Shown: positions 1 to 11,465 of the stretch, piece by piece
Position numbering within the stretch: position 1 is the stretch's first letter
How the letters are laid out: each line of letters begins with the position of its first letter
Assembly (NCBI RefSeq): GCF_016595415.1
Contig: NZ_JAENIO010000003.1
Coordinates: 1 to 64,000, forward strand
Source of the DNA: Roseibacillus ishigakijimensis
GTDB lineage: Bacteria > Verrucomicrobiota > Verrucomicrobiia > Verrucomicrobiales > Akkermansiaceae
Reading direction: 5' to 3'
Length of the DNA stretch: 64,000 nt
Translations under genes and position numbers: made by a program
Notes under the pieces: model-generated
Seen by the model: the letters and a program-made list of their open reading frames with translations, nothing else
The model's database searches: none
What the model was told of the DNA's origin: nothing

Positions 1-2
1 AC

Positions 3-62
3 GGTAGTTGGTTTGGTTTGGTTTTTGCGACCTCACGCTCACGCGTGGGCCGACCAACTACC
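3..62. repeat. 10-bp inverted repeat downstream of the efflux operon
   Basis: Bases 3-12 (GGTAGTTGGT) are perfectly complementary to bases 53-62, with about 40 bases between them. The pair lies about 95 bases past the stop codon of the leftward permease gene. There is no clean T tract after either arm, so a classical intrinsic terminator is not clear. It could be a long-loop transcription end structure or chance. The remainder of 1-156 shows no gene I can support. Confidence 0.3.
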
Positions 63-156
63 ACCTCTATTTTAACGATGACGGGGACACTTCCGCTGGC
101 AACCGTTGTCCTGCCGGGTGAGCAATCCGGCTTTGCGAGCGATCTCCAGGGGAAGG

Positions 157-1443
157 TTATTCTTGGCGGAGGGCTTCGATGGGATCGAGTTTGGCTGCTT
201 GGGAAGCGGGATAGAGACCGAAGACAATGCCGGTGAGGCCGGAGATGCCAAAGGCAAGAAGAACTGACCAAGGCGTGATGATGGTCTGCATCTCGGTGAA
301 GTAACCCACCGCAATGGGCACGAGAATTCCAAGAACGACTCCGACAATTCCTCCCCCAATGGAGAGAACGATGGTTTCAATCAAGAACTGGGTGATGATG
401 TCCTTACGTTTGGCTCCCAACGCGCGCCGGATACCAATCTCGCGGGTGCGCTCGGTGACGGTGGCCAACATGATATTCATGATGCCGATACCACCGACGA
501 GGAGTGAGATGGCGGCAATGGAACCTAGCACGATATTGAACATCTGCTTGGTGGCTTCCGCTTCGCGCAAAAGTTGGAGGGGAACGATGAGCTCGAAGTC
601 GCTTTTGTTGTGAAAGTGATTGAGGAGGTGGCGAATCTGGGCTTCTCCGGCGAGGACTGCGGGAGAATTCTTCATGCGGATAATGAGGCGGTGAAGCTCG
701 ACTCGCTCGGAATTGAAGCTCCCTGAGGAGCGGGTGATGAGGGTTTCGCCGAAGCGAGAACGAGCTGCGGACAAAGGAATGTAGATATTGTTGTCCACGG
801 CCTGCCCATCGTTATCTCCACCCTGAGGGCGCTGTTCGGCGGTGCCGGTTTCATCGACGATGCCGATGACCTGATAGTAAGTGTCCTGCACCCGCACGGT
901 GGTCTCCAAAGGGTCTTGGTAGGGGAATAGTTTGCGTGCCAAGTCCTGCGTGATTACGCAGACATTGCGCTGATTGCGCTCGTCGGTCGGGCTGAGGAAA
1001 CGGCCCGCGATGAGATCGAGATTCTGCACTTCCGGGTAGGAGGGCAGAGTGCCGATGATTTGGCCGGACTCCTGGTTGCGGTCAAAGCGAATATTCTCCC
1101 GAATGATACGGAGGGGCACCACCCGGTCGATGGCAGGAATGGTGTCTTGGATGCGGGCGGCGTCCTTGTAAGTCAGTCCGTATTCGATGGACCAGTTGCT
1201 CCCGCTGGAAGTTTGTTCATTGTCTTCGGGAGGTTTGATGGAATTGATGATGATGTTTTCACTTCCCAGCCGCTTGATTCGTTCTTGGGCTTCGTAGGAG
1301 GCCCCTTCTCCGATGGCAAGCATGGCAATGACGGAGCAAACTCCAAAAATGATACCGAGCATCGTGAGACCAGAGCGTAGCTTGTGCATCAACAAGCTCT
1401 TGATCGCCAACTGGACGGTGTTGAGAAAATGGGAGGAGAGCAT
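157..1443 (-). CDS. MacB-like ABC transporter permease
   Basis: This 428-residue membrane protein is the permease of a tripartite efflux pump of the MacAB-TolC kind. The N-terminus (residues about 15-45) holds the first membrane helix, followed by a large MacB periplasmic core domain to about residue 290, then an FtsX-type block of three helices in the last 130 residues. The motif GGIGIMNIMLATVTERTREI is typical of MacB/FtsX permeases. Unlike E. coli MacB, the ATPase is a separate gene, lying 3 bases upstream. It is the last gene of a leftward four-gene operon with an ATPase, an HlyD adaptor and a TolC-like protein. The substrate cannot be read from sequence; macrolides, lipids or peptides are all possible. 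Confidence 0.9.
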   Translation of the reverse strand: MLSSHFLNTVQLAIKSLLMHKLRSGLTMLGIIFGVCSVIAMLAIGEGASYEAQERIKRLGSENIIINSIKPPEDNEQTSSGSNWSIEYGLTYKDAARIQDTIPAIDRVVPLRIIRENIRFDRNQESGQIIGTLPSYPEVQNLDLIAGRFLSPTDERNQRNVCVITQDLARKLFPYQDPLETTVRVQDTYYQVIGIVDETGTAEQRPQGGDNDGQAVDNNIYIPLSAARSRFGETLITRSSGSFNSERVELHRLIIRMKNSPAVLAGEAQIRHLLNHFHNKSDFELIVPLQLLREAEATKQMFNIVLGSIAAISLLVGGIGIMNIMLATVTERTREIGIRRALGAKRKDIITQFLIETIVLSIGGGIVGVVLGILVPIAVGYFTEMQTIITPWSVLLAFGISGLTGIVFGLYPASQAAKLDPIEALRQE

Positions 1444-1446
1444 GGA

Positions 1447-2148
1447 TTAGCTACCGGAATGATCGTTGTAAACTTCCTTGGCGATAAGGCCGTCTTTCAT
1501 ATGAATCACGCGATGGGCGTGCTGGGCTACGGCGTCATCATGGGTGACCATCACAATCGTTTTCCCCTCGCCATTGAGCTCGTTGAGGATGGCGAGCACT
1601 TCTTCTTCTGTTTCGGAATCGAGGTTGCCCGTGGGTTCGTCTGCTAGAATCATCAGGGGCTCATTGACGAGAGAGCGTGCGATGGCGACCCGTTGCTGTT
1701 GCCCTCCCGAGAGTTGGTTGGGGCGGTGATCCAAGCGCTCACCGAGACCCACGAGTTTGGCTAAATCCACGCAGCGGTCATGATGCTCGGCCAAGTCCTC
1801 TTGTTGATAGATGAGAGGGACCTGAATGTTCTCGATTACAGTTAGTTGGGCAATGAGATTATAGGATTGGAAAATGAAACCCAGCCGCTTGCCCCGCACT
1901 TGCGAAAGGGTGTCGTCGTCCATTTCCGCCACGTTGTCGGGTCCCAGAAAATACTCCCCGGTTGTCGGCCGGTCGAGACAGCCCAGAATGTTGAGCAAAG
2001 TGGATTTTCCGGATCCTGAGGGGCCCATGATCGCCACGAAGGAGCCTTTCTCGATGGTGAGGTCGACGCCCCGGAGAGCCCGCACCACGCTATCGCCGAC
2101 CTGAAAGTTTTTAACGATCTGCCGGATCTCAATGACGGATTCGCTCAT
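1447..2148 (-). CDS. MacB/LolD-type ABC transporter ATP-binding protein
   Basis: A 233-residue ABC ATPase that should power the neighbouring permease. It shows a Walker A motif (GPSGSGKST), the signature [13 protein letters not shown], a Walker B segment ([13 protein letters not shown]) and an H-loop (VTHD), all in the order expected for the LolD/MacB subfamily. I chose the ATG at 2148 (MSESVIEI). A GTG three codons earlier overlaps the upstream stop codon by one base and would also work, which suggests translational coupling to the adaptor gene. Length and motifs are complete. Confidence 0.93.
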   Translation of the reverse strand: MSESVIEIRQIVKNFQVGDSVVRALRGVDLTIEKGSFVAIMGPSGSGKSTLLNILGCLDRPTTGEYFLGPDNVAEMDDDTLSQVRGKRLGFIFQSYNLIAQLTVIENIQVPLIYQQEDLAEHHDRCVDLAKLVGLGERLDHRPNQLSGGQQQRVAIARSLVNEPLMILADEPTGNLDSETEEEVLAILNELNGEGKTIVMVTHDDAVAQHAHRVIHMKDGLIAKEVYNDHSGS

Positions 2149-2156
2149 GATCCACA

Positions 2157-3662
2157 CTAGGCTGCAGGCTCCGTTTCCCCGCTGGCGTCTTCAAGGTCCA
2201 GGGTGTCACCCTCCAGGTTGAGCCGTTTGTCCAAGGGTGGATTCAAGCTCACCTGATCGCCGGGATTCAGTCCGCTTTTCACTTCAATGAACTTGGTGTT
2301 GAAAAGGCCCACCTCGATTTCTGTCGGTTCGTCTTCGCCCTTGAGATAGCACACTTGCTTGCCATTCTGAGTGGTGACGGCCTGGATGGGCACGGAGATG
2401 ACATTGGACAGCTCTTGAATCACGATTTCTGCCCGCGCCGAGACTCCCGGCTTGATGTCTTTCATTTCATCAAGGATGACGATCTCGGTGGAATAGACCT
2501 TCTTGTCGTCGCCGCCCCGCCAGCCGCGATCGCTGTCCGGTAGAATGGCTACCTTGGACACCTCGCCGCGAAACCGTTGATCCGGGAGGGAGTCGAGAAC
2601 CACGTAGGCTTTTTGCCCCACCGCAATTTGACTGATCATGGATTCGTGAATCTTTACTTGCACCTTGAGCTTGGAGGTGTCCGGAATTTTGATCACATCG
2701 CGCCGGTTGCGGATCTTGGAACCTTCCGCAATCTCGGGCTCGTTGTCCCAGCGGCGGTCAGATTTGGCATAAATGACGAGGCCGTTCTGGGGTGCGTAGA
2801 GCTTGGTGGCTTCCAGCTGGGTTTTGGCGCGATCCAATTGCTCTTGAGTGATGCGCAAGGTGGATTTGGCTGAGTTGACCGCTGCTTCCTGCTGTGCGAT
2901 TTTGGATTCTCCTTCTTTGCGTGTGCGCTCCAGTTTGGCTTCGGCCTCCTGCAAGGCGGATTGATAAGTGGCCGCTTCTTTTTCCAAATCAAATTTACGA
3001 AGCATCTCGTAGGTTGATTTGGCTGTTTCCACTGCTTTCGAGCTTTTGCTCACTTCCAGGCGGTCGCGATCGACCTGGCTCTTGGTTTCGAAGCCTTTTT
3101 CGGCAAGTTTTTCCGACCACTCGTAGCGTTGTTGGGCGAGTTTGAGGGCTTCTTCCTGAGTGTCGATATTGAGTTCAGAATCCCGGATTTTGTGGTCTCG
3201 TTCCAGATTTTTGAATTTTTCCAAGTCCATTTGGGCAAACTCGACGGCCAGCTTGGCGGCCCGCAATTCGCTATCGACGGTGGAACGGGTGATGAGAAGG
3301 TCGTTGGTGGCTTTGACCACCTCCGCCTGATGGGATTCGTATTTGACCTGAGCCTCTTGCAGGGTGCTCTCGGCCTGACTTTTGTCAAATTCGACGAGGA
3401 GGTCTCCTTCTTGCACATAGCTGCCTTCTGGAATGAGCGTGATGATTTGGGATTCCCCTTCGATGGAGTTCTTCACCACCACCTCGTTGACGGCCTCAAT
3501 GGAGCCCCCTTCGATAATAGAGACGATGAGGTCGCCCCGGTTGGCGGTGTGATAGAGTCCCTCGCCTGCTTCCCCTTCCCGCCGGGAGAAAAGAAGCAGG
3601 ATCAGAACGGCAGCAACCCCGAGGAGGGGAAGGAGAAGGCGTTTGTTCAGCAAAAGTTTCAT
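2157..3662 (-). CDS. HlyD/MacA-family periplasmic adaptor subunit
   Basis: A 501-residue membrane-fusion protein that would bridge the inner-membrane transporter and the outer-membrane channel. A single N-terminal membrane helix (residues about 9-25, LLPLLGVAAVLILLLF) is followed by a first lipoyl half-motif, a very long alpha-helical hairpin (about residues 85-275, rich in Glu, Lys, Ala and Gln) and then the second lipoyl half and beta-barrel domain. The hairpin is longer than in E. coli MacA, which may match an extended partner channel. The C-terminus is acidic. It is 6 bases downstream of the TolC-like gene and shares a one-base overlap with a possible start of the ATPase gene. Confidence 0.9.
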   Translation of the reverse strand: MKLLLNKRLLLPLLGVAAVLILLLFSRREGEAGEGLYHTANRGDLIVSIIEGGSIEAVNEVVVKNSIEGESQIITLIPEGSYVQEGDLLVEFDKSQAESTLQEAQVKYESHQAEVVKATNDLLITRSTVDSELRAAKLAVEFAQMDLEKFKNLERDHKIRDSELNIDTQEEALKLAQQRYEWSEKLAEKGFETKSQVDRDRLEVSKSSKAVETAKSTYEMLRKFDLEKEAATYQSALQEAEAKLERTRKEGESKIAQQEAAVNSAKSTLRITQEQLDRAKTQLEATKLYAPQNGLVIYAKSDRRWDNEPEIAEGSKIRNRRDVIKIPDTSKLKVQVKIHESMISQIAVGQKAYVVLDSLPDQRFRGEVSKVAILPDSDRGWRGGDDKKVYSTEIVILDEMKDIKPGVSARAEIVIQELSNVISVPIQAVTTQNGKQVCYLKGEDEPTEIEVGLFNTKFIEVKSGLNPGDQVSLNPPLDKRLNLEGDTLDLEDASGETEPAA

Positions 3663-3668
3663 AGCAGG

Positions 3669-5372
3669 TTATTCAAAAAGTTCTTCTGGGGTGGGCACGT
3701 CATCATCGGTTCCAAAGGCGGGTGGCATTTGAGAGGGAGGAGCGAGGGCGGGGATGCTCGAAGGATTGTCACTGAGCCAGTAGTCGCGGTCATTAGGATT
3801 GAGGACGCCTAGCTCGACCAAGAGTCCGAGCCGGGCCCCGAGATAGTTCACCAGCGCGCTGGTGACCGCGTTCTGAGCACTCACGAGGTCATCCTGGGAC
3901 TCACTGAGTTGGCGGAATTCCACGGTGCCGGCTTGGAGGCGGAGTTGGTTGCCTTCCACCCGCTGACGGGCCAGTTCGACGGCCCCTTTTTGAATTTCGT
4001 AGCTTTGCCGGAATTCTTCCAGCTCCCGCAGGCGACGGTCGAGAAGGTTGCGCAGTTCGTCAAAATTCTGGCCCAGCTCACGGATGGCGGCTTCGAAATT
4101 GATGAGAGTCGCGCGGTATTGATTGCGCTCGCGCAGTCGGTCCAAGGGGAGGTCCAGCTGCAGCCCTACTGTAGCGCGCACGTCGTCGAAGTTGAATTTG
4201 GTGTAGTCGATGGGACCATCCCCGCTCGTGAGGCTGGCATCTCCAACCAAGGAGAGGTCGGTTTTCAACTGGTTGGCTGCCAAGGAGACTTGGCGTTTTC
4301 GATCTTCAAAGCGGTCAATCTGATTGAAAAGGGGGAGTCGGTGCGAGAGGGCCAGTCTGAAAGCTTCTTCATTGCTGATTGCGAGGGGCTTGAGTCCTTC
4401 GGCGCGGAGTTTGATGATTTCGGCATCATTGAGTCGGAGCCGGGTGGTCTGGGGGAGTCCCAGAGTGACCTTGAAGCGATCAAGGGCGTTGCGGTAGTTC
4501 GTGATGGCGCTGATGTAACGGTTTCGCGCGCTGAGCTCGTCCTGTTCCGCAATGCCCACGGATTCGGGGCGCTCCCGATCGGCCCTCTCCCGCAGATACA
4601 CCACGTTTTCTTTACGGGACTCATAGTTGTTGAATTCATTGAAGATAACGTCCTTGGTGCGCAGAAGGTCGAAGTATTGATTGACGATGCCGACCGAGAA
4701 GGTGTTTTGAAAGTGGGTGTAGTCGCGGATGGCGTAGACGACGTTGCGGTTGGCCTGGGTGAGATTCTCGAGAGCGATGTCCTGTCCCGCTCCGCGTAAG
4801 AGAGGCTGGGCGAGGTTGACCGAGATGAGGGAGGTGGCGGAGCGCCGGGGGTCTCCGGTGAAGTATTGCAACAAATCGTTGGCCAGGCTGAGCCCGAAAG
4901 TTCCTCCCGTGGCCAGAGCTTGATTCCATCCCAAGCGGGTATTGGCGCGTCCCACTTGCTCGCCATCACTCTGGCGGGTGAAGGAGGGATCGGTGCCTCC
5001 AAACCAGTTGGGGCGATAGCGGTGCTGCTCGCCGGTGAGAGTGAGCGCCGTGAGGTAGAGCTGTTCCTTCTGGGACTGGTATTCGCGGCTGTTTTTGACC
5101 GCATAGTTGAGGGCCTCGTTGAGGTCCAGGCGCAATTTTTCACCCGAACTGCGTTCGCCTAGGATGTCGCTGGCTTGCAGGGAACGCGCTTCCGTCGAGC
5201 TGTGTTTGCTCTCAATGGTGAAGTCCGAGGATTGCCCGAAGATGTCTTTTTCGACGCGGCTGAGAATGGCATAGACGTCCTTGTCGGCTTGGTCCCGGTA
5301 GTGTTCCGTCGAACAACCACACAGGGTGAGAGTGGCGAGGAGACCAAGTCGATGGCAGAAACGAGCGATCAT
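3669..5372 (-). CDS. TolC-family outer membrane efflux lipoprotein
   Basis: A 567-residue outer-membrane factor with the two-fold repeated long helices of the TolC family (residues about 75-290 and 300-500). I start it at the ATG at 5372 (MIARFCHRLGLLATLTLCGC), which gives a lipoprotein signal peptide ending in a lipobox-like LCGC; an upstream extension to 5492 has no signal peptide and runs into the promoter region. Lipidated TolC relatives (OprM/CusC) have this layout. It is the first gene of the efflux operon and is divergent from dnaK. Confidence 0.87.
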   Translation of the reverse strand: MIARFCHRLGLLATLTLCGCSTEHYRDQADKDVYAILSRVEKDIFGQSSDFTIESKHSSTEARSLQASDILGERSSGEKLRLDLNEALNYAVKNSREYQSQKEQLYLTALTLTGEQHRYRPNWFGGTDPSFTRQSDGEQVGRANTRLGWNQALATGGTFGLSLANDLLQYFTGDPRRSATSLISVNLAQPLLRGAGQDIALENLTQANRNVVYAIRDYTHFQNTFSVGIVNQYFDLLRTKDVIFNEFNNYESRKENVVYLRERADRERPESVGIAEQDELSARNRYISAITNYRNALDRFKVTLGLPQTTRLRLNDAEIIKLRAEGLKPLAISNEEAFRLALSHRLPLFNQIDRFEDRKRQVSLAANQLKTDLSLVGDASLTSGDGPIDYTKFNFDDVRATVGLQLDLPLDRLRERNQYRATLINFEAAIRELGQNFDELRNLLDRRLRELEEFRQSYEIQKGAVELARQRVEGNQLRLQAGTVEFRQLSESQDDLVSAQNAVTSALVNYLGARLGLLVELGVLNPNDRDYWLSDNPSSIPALAPPSQMPPAFGTDDDVPTPEELFE

Positions 5373-5477
5373 GAGGTGAGGAAAAACGCAAAATGGCGGC
5401 ACGCGGCCGCCGGAGGAATAGAAGGGTTGCTTTGTTCCTACAAAAACGCCGACGGCACGATCATCTGTCAGAAGTTT

Positions 5478-7669
<2,192 letters not shown>

Positions 7670-7685
7670 CTCACGAAGTAGATTT

Positions 7686-7724
7686 CCCGCTTTGGCTTCC
7701 ACAGAAGCCAGAGCGGGCTTTTTT
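7686..7724 (+). terminator. Intrinsic terminator after dnaK
   Basis: A 14-base stem with one mismatch (CCCGCTTTGGCTTC against GAAGCCAGAGCGGG), a four-base loop and six T residues. It ends only 30 bases before the groES start codon, so groES-groEL would depend on readthrough or on a promoter buried in this short gap. Confidence 0.85.
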
Positions 7725-7754
7725 AACCAACAAACAACCAACTAATAGAAAAAC

Positions 7755-8048
7755 ATGGCTAGCATTAAACCGCTTGGAGCCCGGGTGCTTGTGAAGCGCT
7801 TGGAAGCTGAAGAAGTCACTGCCGGGGGCATCGTCCTTCCCGACAGCGCTAAGGAAAAACCCCAGGAAGCCGAGGTCGTTTCCCTCGGAACCGGTGGCAA
7901 AGACGACAATGGCAACGACATCGAGTTCGCCGTCAAGGTGGGCGACAAGGTGCTCATCTCCAAATACGGCGGAACTGATGTGAAAGTGAACGGGGAAGAC
8001 CTCCTCATCCTTTCCGAGTCCGACATTCTCGGTGTTGTTGAAGACTAA
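7755..8048 (+). CDS. groES: Co-chaperonin GroES
   Basis: A 97-residue Hsp10 that caps the GroEL cylinder. It shows the start [17 protein letters not shown], the mobile-loop region [16 protein letters not shown] and the closing [19 protein letters not shown], all typical. Full length. It lies 33 bases upstream of groEL and forms a bicistronic unit with it. A strong terminator hairpin precedes it, and no CIRCE operator is present. Confidence 0.97.
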   Translation: MASIKPLGARVLVKRLEAEEVTAGGIVLPDSAKEKPQEAEVVSLGTGGKDDNGNDIEFAVKVGDKVLISKYGGTDVKVNGEDLLILSESDILGVVED

Positions 8049-8081
8049 TTTAATACGTAGAATCTAGTAGAAGAAAATATT

Positions 8082-9707
8082 ATGGCAGGTAAACAACTCG
8101 TATTCGACGAAAAAGCACGCCAAGCCCTCCTCCGTGGAGTGGAGCAATTGGCTCGTGCCGTGAAGGCCACTTTGGGACCCTCCGGTCGTAACGTCATTCT
8201 CGACAAGAAGTTCGGTTCTCCCACCGTGACCAAGGACGGGGTCTCGGTCGCCAAGGAAATCGAACTGGAAGATCCCTATGAAAACATGGGTGCCCAGCTC
8301 ATCAAAGAAGTCTCTTCCAAGACTTCCGACATCGCTGGTGACGGCACCACCACAGCGACCGTGCTCGCGGAAGCCATCTACCGCGAAGGTCTCCGCAACG
8401 TGACTGCGGGTGCCAACCCCATCAGCCTCCAGCGTGGTATCCTGAAAGCGGCTGAAGCCATCGTGGCTCAGCTGGCCGAAATCTCCAAGGAAGTCTCCGA
8501 CTCCAAGGAAATCGCCCAGGTTGCTACCGTTTCCGCCAACTGGGATGCCGAAATCGGCAACATCATCGCGGAAGCGATGGACAAGGTGGGCAAAGACGGC
8601 ACCATCACTGTGGAAGAAGCCAAGGGCATCGAGACTACTCTCGACGTGGTGGAAGGGATGCAGTTCGACAAGGGATATCTTTCTCCCTACTTCGCAACTG
8701 ATAACGAAACCATGGAATGTAACCTCGACAATGCTTACATTCTCATCCACGAGAAGAAGATTTCCTCTCTCAAGGACATGCTTCCTCTTCTCGAGAAAGT
8801 GGCCAAGACCAGCCGCCCCCTCCTCATCATTGCCGAGGACGTGGAAGGCGAAGCGCTCGCCACTCTCGTGGTCAACAAGCTTCGTGGCACTCTCAACATC
8901 GCGGCTGTCAAGGCTCCCGGCTTTGGCGACCGTCGCAAGGCCATGCTCGAAGACCTCGCCGTCCTCACCGGTGGCCGTTGCATCACCGAAGACCTCGGTC
9001 TCAAGCTTGAGAACCTCGAGCTCAGCGACCTCGGTGAAGCTAAGCGCGTTTCCATCACCAAGGAAAACACCACCATCGTGGAAGGCAGCGGCACCAGCGA
9101 CGCCATCACTGGCCGCGTGAACCAGATCCGCAAGCAGATCGAAGACACCTCCTCCGACTACGACCGCGAGAAGCTCCAGGAGCGTCTGGCCAAGTTGGCT
9201 GGCGGGGTGGCCGTCATCAACGTGGGTGCGGCGACCGAAACCGAGATGAAGGAGAAGAAGGCCCGCGTGGAAGACGCCCTGCACGCCACTCGCGCCGCAG
9301 TGGAAGAAGGCATCGTCCCCGGCGGTGGCACCGCTCTCATCCGTGCTTACAGCCAGGTGGGTGACCTCGGTCTCGCTGGTGACGAAGCGACTGGTGCGGA
9401 GATCGTGGCCAAGGCCATCGAGGCTCCCCTCCGTCAGCTTGCTGCCAACGCCGGTCTCGAAGGCGCGCTCATCGTGGAGCAAGTCAAGGGCCGCACGGGT
9501 AACGAAGGCTACAACGTGGCCACCGCGACCTACGAAGACCTCGTGGCCGCCGGTGTGGTTGACCCCACCAAGGTGACTCGGAGCGCTCTCCAGAACGCCT
9601 CCTCCATCTCCGGCCTCATGCTCACCACCGAATGTCTCATCACTGACATTCCCGAGCCCGAAGCCGCTGCTCCCGCTGGTCACGACCACGGTGGCATGGA
9701 CTTCTAA
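8082..9707 (+). CDS. groEL: Chaperonin GroEL (Hsp60)
   Basis: A 541-residue chaperonin, full length. The ATP site is clear ([14 protein letters not shown] near residue 87), as are the apical-domain motifs and [14 protein letters not shown] in the returning equatorial domain. The C-terminal tail is HDHGGMDF rather than a long GGM repeat, giving only one GGM. It is followed by a strong terminator. Confidence 0.98.
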   Translation: MAGKQLVFDEKARQALLRGVEQLARAVKATLGPSGRNVILDKKFGSPTVTKDGVSVAKEIELEDPYENMGAQLIKEVSSKTSDIAGDGTTTATVLAEAIYREGLRNVTAGANPISLQRGILKAAEAIVAQLAEISKEVSDSKEIAQVATVSANWDAEIGNIIAEAMDKVGKDGTITVEEAKGIETTLDVVEGMQFDKGYLSPYFATDNETMECNLDNAYILIHEKKISSLKDMLPLLEKVAKTSRPLLIIAEDVEGEALATLVVNKLRGTLNIAAVKAPGFGDRRKAMLEDLAVLTGGRCITEDLGLKLENLELSDLGEAKRVSITKENTTIVEGSGTSDAITGRVNQIRKQIEDTSSDYDREKLQERLAKLAGGVAVINVGAATETEMKEKKARVEDALHATRAAVEEGIVPGGGTALIRAYSQVGDLGLAGDEATGAEIVAKAIEAPLRQLAANAGLEGALIVEQVKGRTGNEGYNVATATYEDLVAAGVVDPTKVTRSALQNASSISGLMLTTECLITDIPEPEAAAPAGHDHGGMDF

Positions 9708-9738
9708 GGAAGTTGGTCCTGTTCTGATTTTCGCCAAG

Positions 9739-9769
9739 AGCCGGAGGATTCGCGTCCTCCGGCTTTTTT
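9739..9769 (+). terminator. Intrinsic terminator after groEL
   Basis: Ten-base perfect stem (AGCCGGAGGA and its complement) around a six-base loop, followed by six T residues. It closes the chaperonin operon. Confidence 0.9.
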
Positions 9770-9878
9770 CGTTCCTGCTTCCCTCGGTGGCGCGACCCGC
9801 CCTCTTTCACGGGTCGGTCCGGCCGGGGCTGTGCGCGATTGGAGGAGCTGCTCCCGGCCGGTGACTTTCTTCTTATCT

Positions 9879-9919
9879 AATAGTAAAAAGAAGGTAAAAT
9901 GATGGTAAGAAATACTATT
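9879..9919. promoter_or_regulatory. AT-rich inverted repeat upstream of the cupin gene
   Basis: AATAGTA at 9879-9885 is repeated inverted as TACTATT at 9913-9919, in an AT-rich island of an otherwise GC-rich gap (9770-10019), and is followed by a T-rich run. It could be an operator or part of a promoter for the cupin gene. No promoter boxes are convincing. Confidence 0.3.
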
Positions 9920-10019
9920 GGTTTTTTCTCGTTTTTTGCGGGCACCCCATGTTTGCTAGTCAACCGATTGACTCCGTCCGGGGGAGTCGCTAAGTCCCAG
10001 TTCAGATCATCTTTTCCCT

Positions 10020-10430
10020 ATGAATAAACGCGCTTTTATTACCGAGGCCGAGGCCATTAAAGAAGACTTCAAAGGCCGGACGAATTTTTGGATGTGCCAT
10101 CCGGACATCACCAATGCCAAGGATTTGCAGATTTGCCGAGCCGTTCTTCCTGCCGGGGAAGGGCACAACTTTCATCATCATCCAGAATTGGAAGAGGCCA
10201 TTTACGTCCTCGAAGGGGAGGTGGTGCAATGGGTGGGGGAGGAGCAGCAAACCCTGCGGGCGGGGGAGTGCGCCCACATGGGGCCGGGAGTTGTTCATGC
10301 CACCTTCAATGAGTCGGCAAAGGATGCCGTTATCCTGGCGATTCTCTCACCCGGGTCGCAAAAGGGACCCTTCTTGGTCGATGTGAGCGAGGAAGAGCCG
10401 TGGGCTTCCCTGCGGGCGAGTGTGGTCTGA
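10020..10430 (+). CDS. Cupin domain protein
   Basis: A 136-residue single-domain cupin. The first cupin motif is visible (GEGHNFHHHPELEEAIYVLEG) with metal-binding His residues and the Glu, and the second motif is AHMGPGVVHATFN with the last His. Such small cupins may be sugar isomerases, dioxygenase-like or regulatory; the sequence does not say which. It converges with the AraC gene, 15 bases away. No Shine-Dalgarno is obvious before the ATG. Confidence 0.8.
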   Translation: MNKRAFITEAEAIKEDFKGRTNFWMCHPDITNAKDLQICRAVLPAGEGHNFHHHPELEEAIYVLEGEVVQWVGEEQQTLRAGECAHMGPGVVHATFNESAKDAVILAILSPGSQKGPFLVDVSEEEPWASLRASVV

Positions 10431-10445
10431 GGTTGGTCGGGGCCA

Positions 10446-11321
10446 TTATTCCCGGAAGCGGGAAGGCCGACAGCCGATCCACTTCAGAAAAGTGTTGGAG
10501 AAAGTGGTCGCGCTTTCGTAGCCGACCTGGCGGGCGATCACTTCCACTTTGTCATCTGTGACCGAGAGCAGGTGACGCGCCTTTTGCAAACGGAGGTGGG
10601 TGAGATGTTGCATGGGGCTGCGGCCCAGTTCCGCCCGGCAGATGCGGCGCAGGTGCTCACTGCTCAGACAGCCGATGGCGGCCAGTTCGTCCAGGTTCCA
10701 AGAATGGGAGAGGTCTTTTTCAACCGCTTCCCAGACCCGCCAGAGACGTTCGTCGCTGCTGTGGGGTTGGGCGAATTGGAGAACATAGTGATGAATGAGC
10801 TCCGCCCAGTGGTGAAGAGCCGCAAGGTTGTTGGTGGCTCGGCACTCGGCATGGAGCCCGCCCACTGCGGCGCGGAGCGCTTCCCCGGGGAATGGCCCTG
10901 TCACCGGGGAGAGCGCGGTCACGATAGGGCGGGTGTCGTGGGTTTCGGCGTAGCGAACCCAGGCAAAATTCCACGGAGTCTCCGGCTCGCACTTGAGGGC
11001 ATTGAGGGTGAAGGGAGGCAGCAGGCAGGCTTCCCCGGCGGCAATGGTCTTCCATTTGCCATCGGCGAGAACCACTCCTTCCCCTTCGAGGCAGGCGAGC
11101 ATAAATGTGCCGCTCTGATAACTGCGCACGATTTTATAGGGTGGGCGGGCTCGCATCAGACCGCAATGGGCGATGTTGTTTTGGGCCAGCAGGCTACACT
11201 TTGGCTCCCGCGCGATCCACTCGCGATCGTCGCTATCATCAGCTCTAATGGCGATGAATTCAGTGCCAGGGCCAAATATTTCAAGGTCCTGACTGGGGCG
11301 TGGGGAAGAATGGAGAGGCAT
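10446..11321 (-). CDS. AraC-family transcriptional regulator
   Basis: A 291-residue regulator. The C-terminal 100 residues form the two helix-turn-helix motifs of AraC (LDELAAIGCLSSEHLRRICR and VEVIARQVGYESATTFSNTF), ending with the usual GCRPSRFR. The N-terminal domain resembles a cupin-like sensing domain. I start at the ATG at 11321; an extension reading into the antisense of the next gene is rejected. It is divergent from the PEP-hydrolase-like gene with 144 bases between, so it probably controls that gene and perhaps itself. The inducer is unknown. Confidence 0.88.
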   Translation of the reverse strand: MPLHSSPRPSQDLEIFGPGTEFIAIRADDSDDREWIAREPKCSLLAQNNIAHCGLMRARPPYKIVRSYQSGTFMLACLEGEGVVLADGKWKTIAAGEACLLPPFTLNALKCEPETPWNFAWVRYAETHDTRPIVTALSPVTGPFPGEALRAAVGGLHAECRATNNLAALHHWAELIHHYVLQFAQPHSSDERLWRVWEAVEKDLSHSWNLDELAAIGCLSSEHLRRICRAELGRSPMQHLTHLRLQKARHLLSVTDDKVEVIARQVGYESATTFSNTFLKWIGCRPSRFRE

Positions 11322-11465
11322 GACCAAGAAGGCTGAAGCTAACGGGAAAAGAACAGGCGGTCGAGAAAGAGTTTTGCGTTCTGATGTTGATTTTGAATAT
11401 TCTCTCGTGGACGGACCAAGGTTTCCTCTCTTGCGGGAGTCCTCCCCGGGGCCTAGGCTGGAGGA

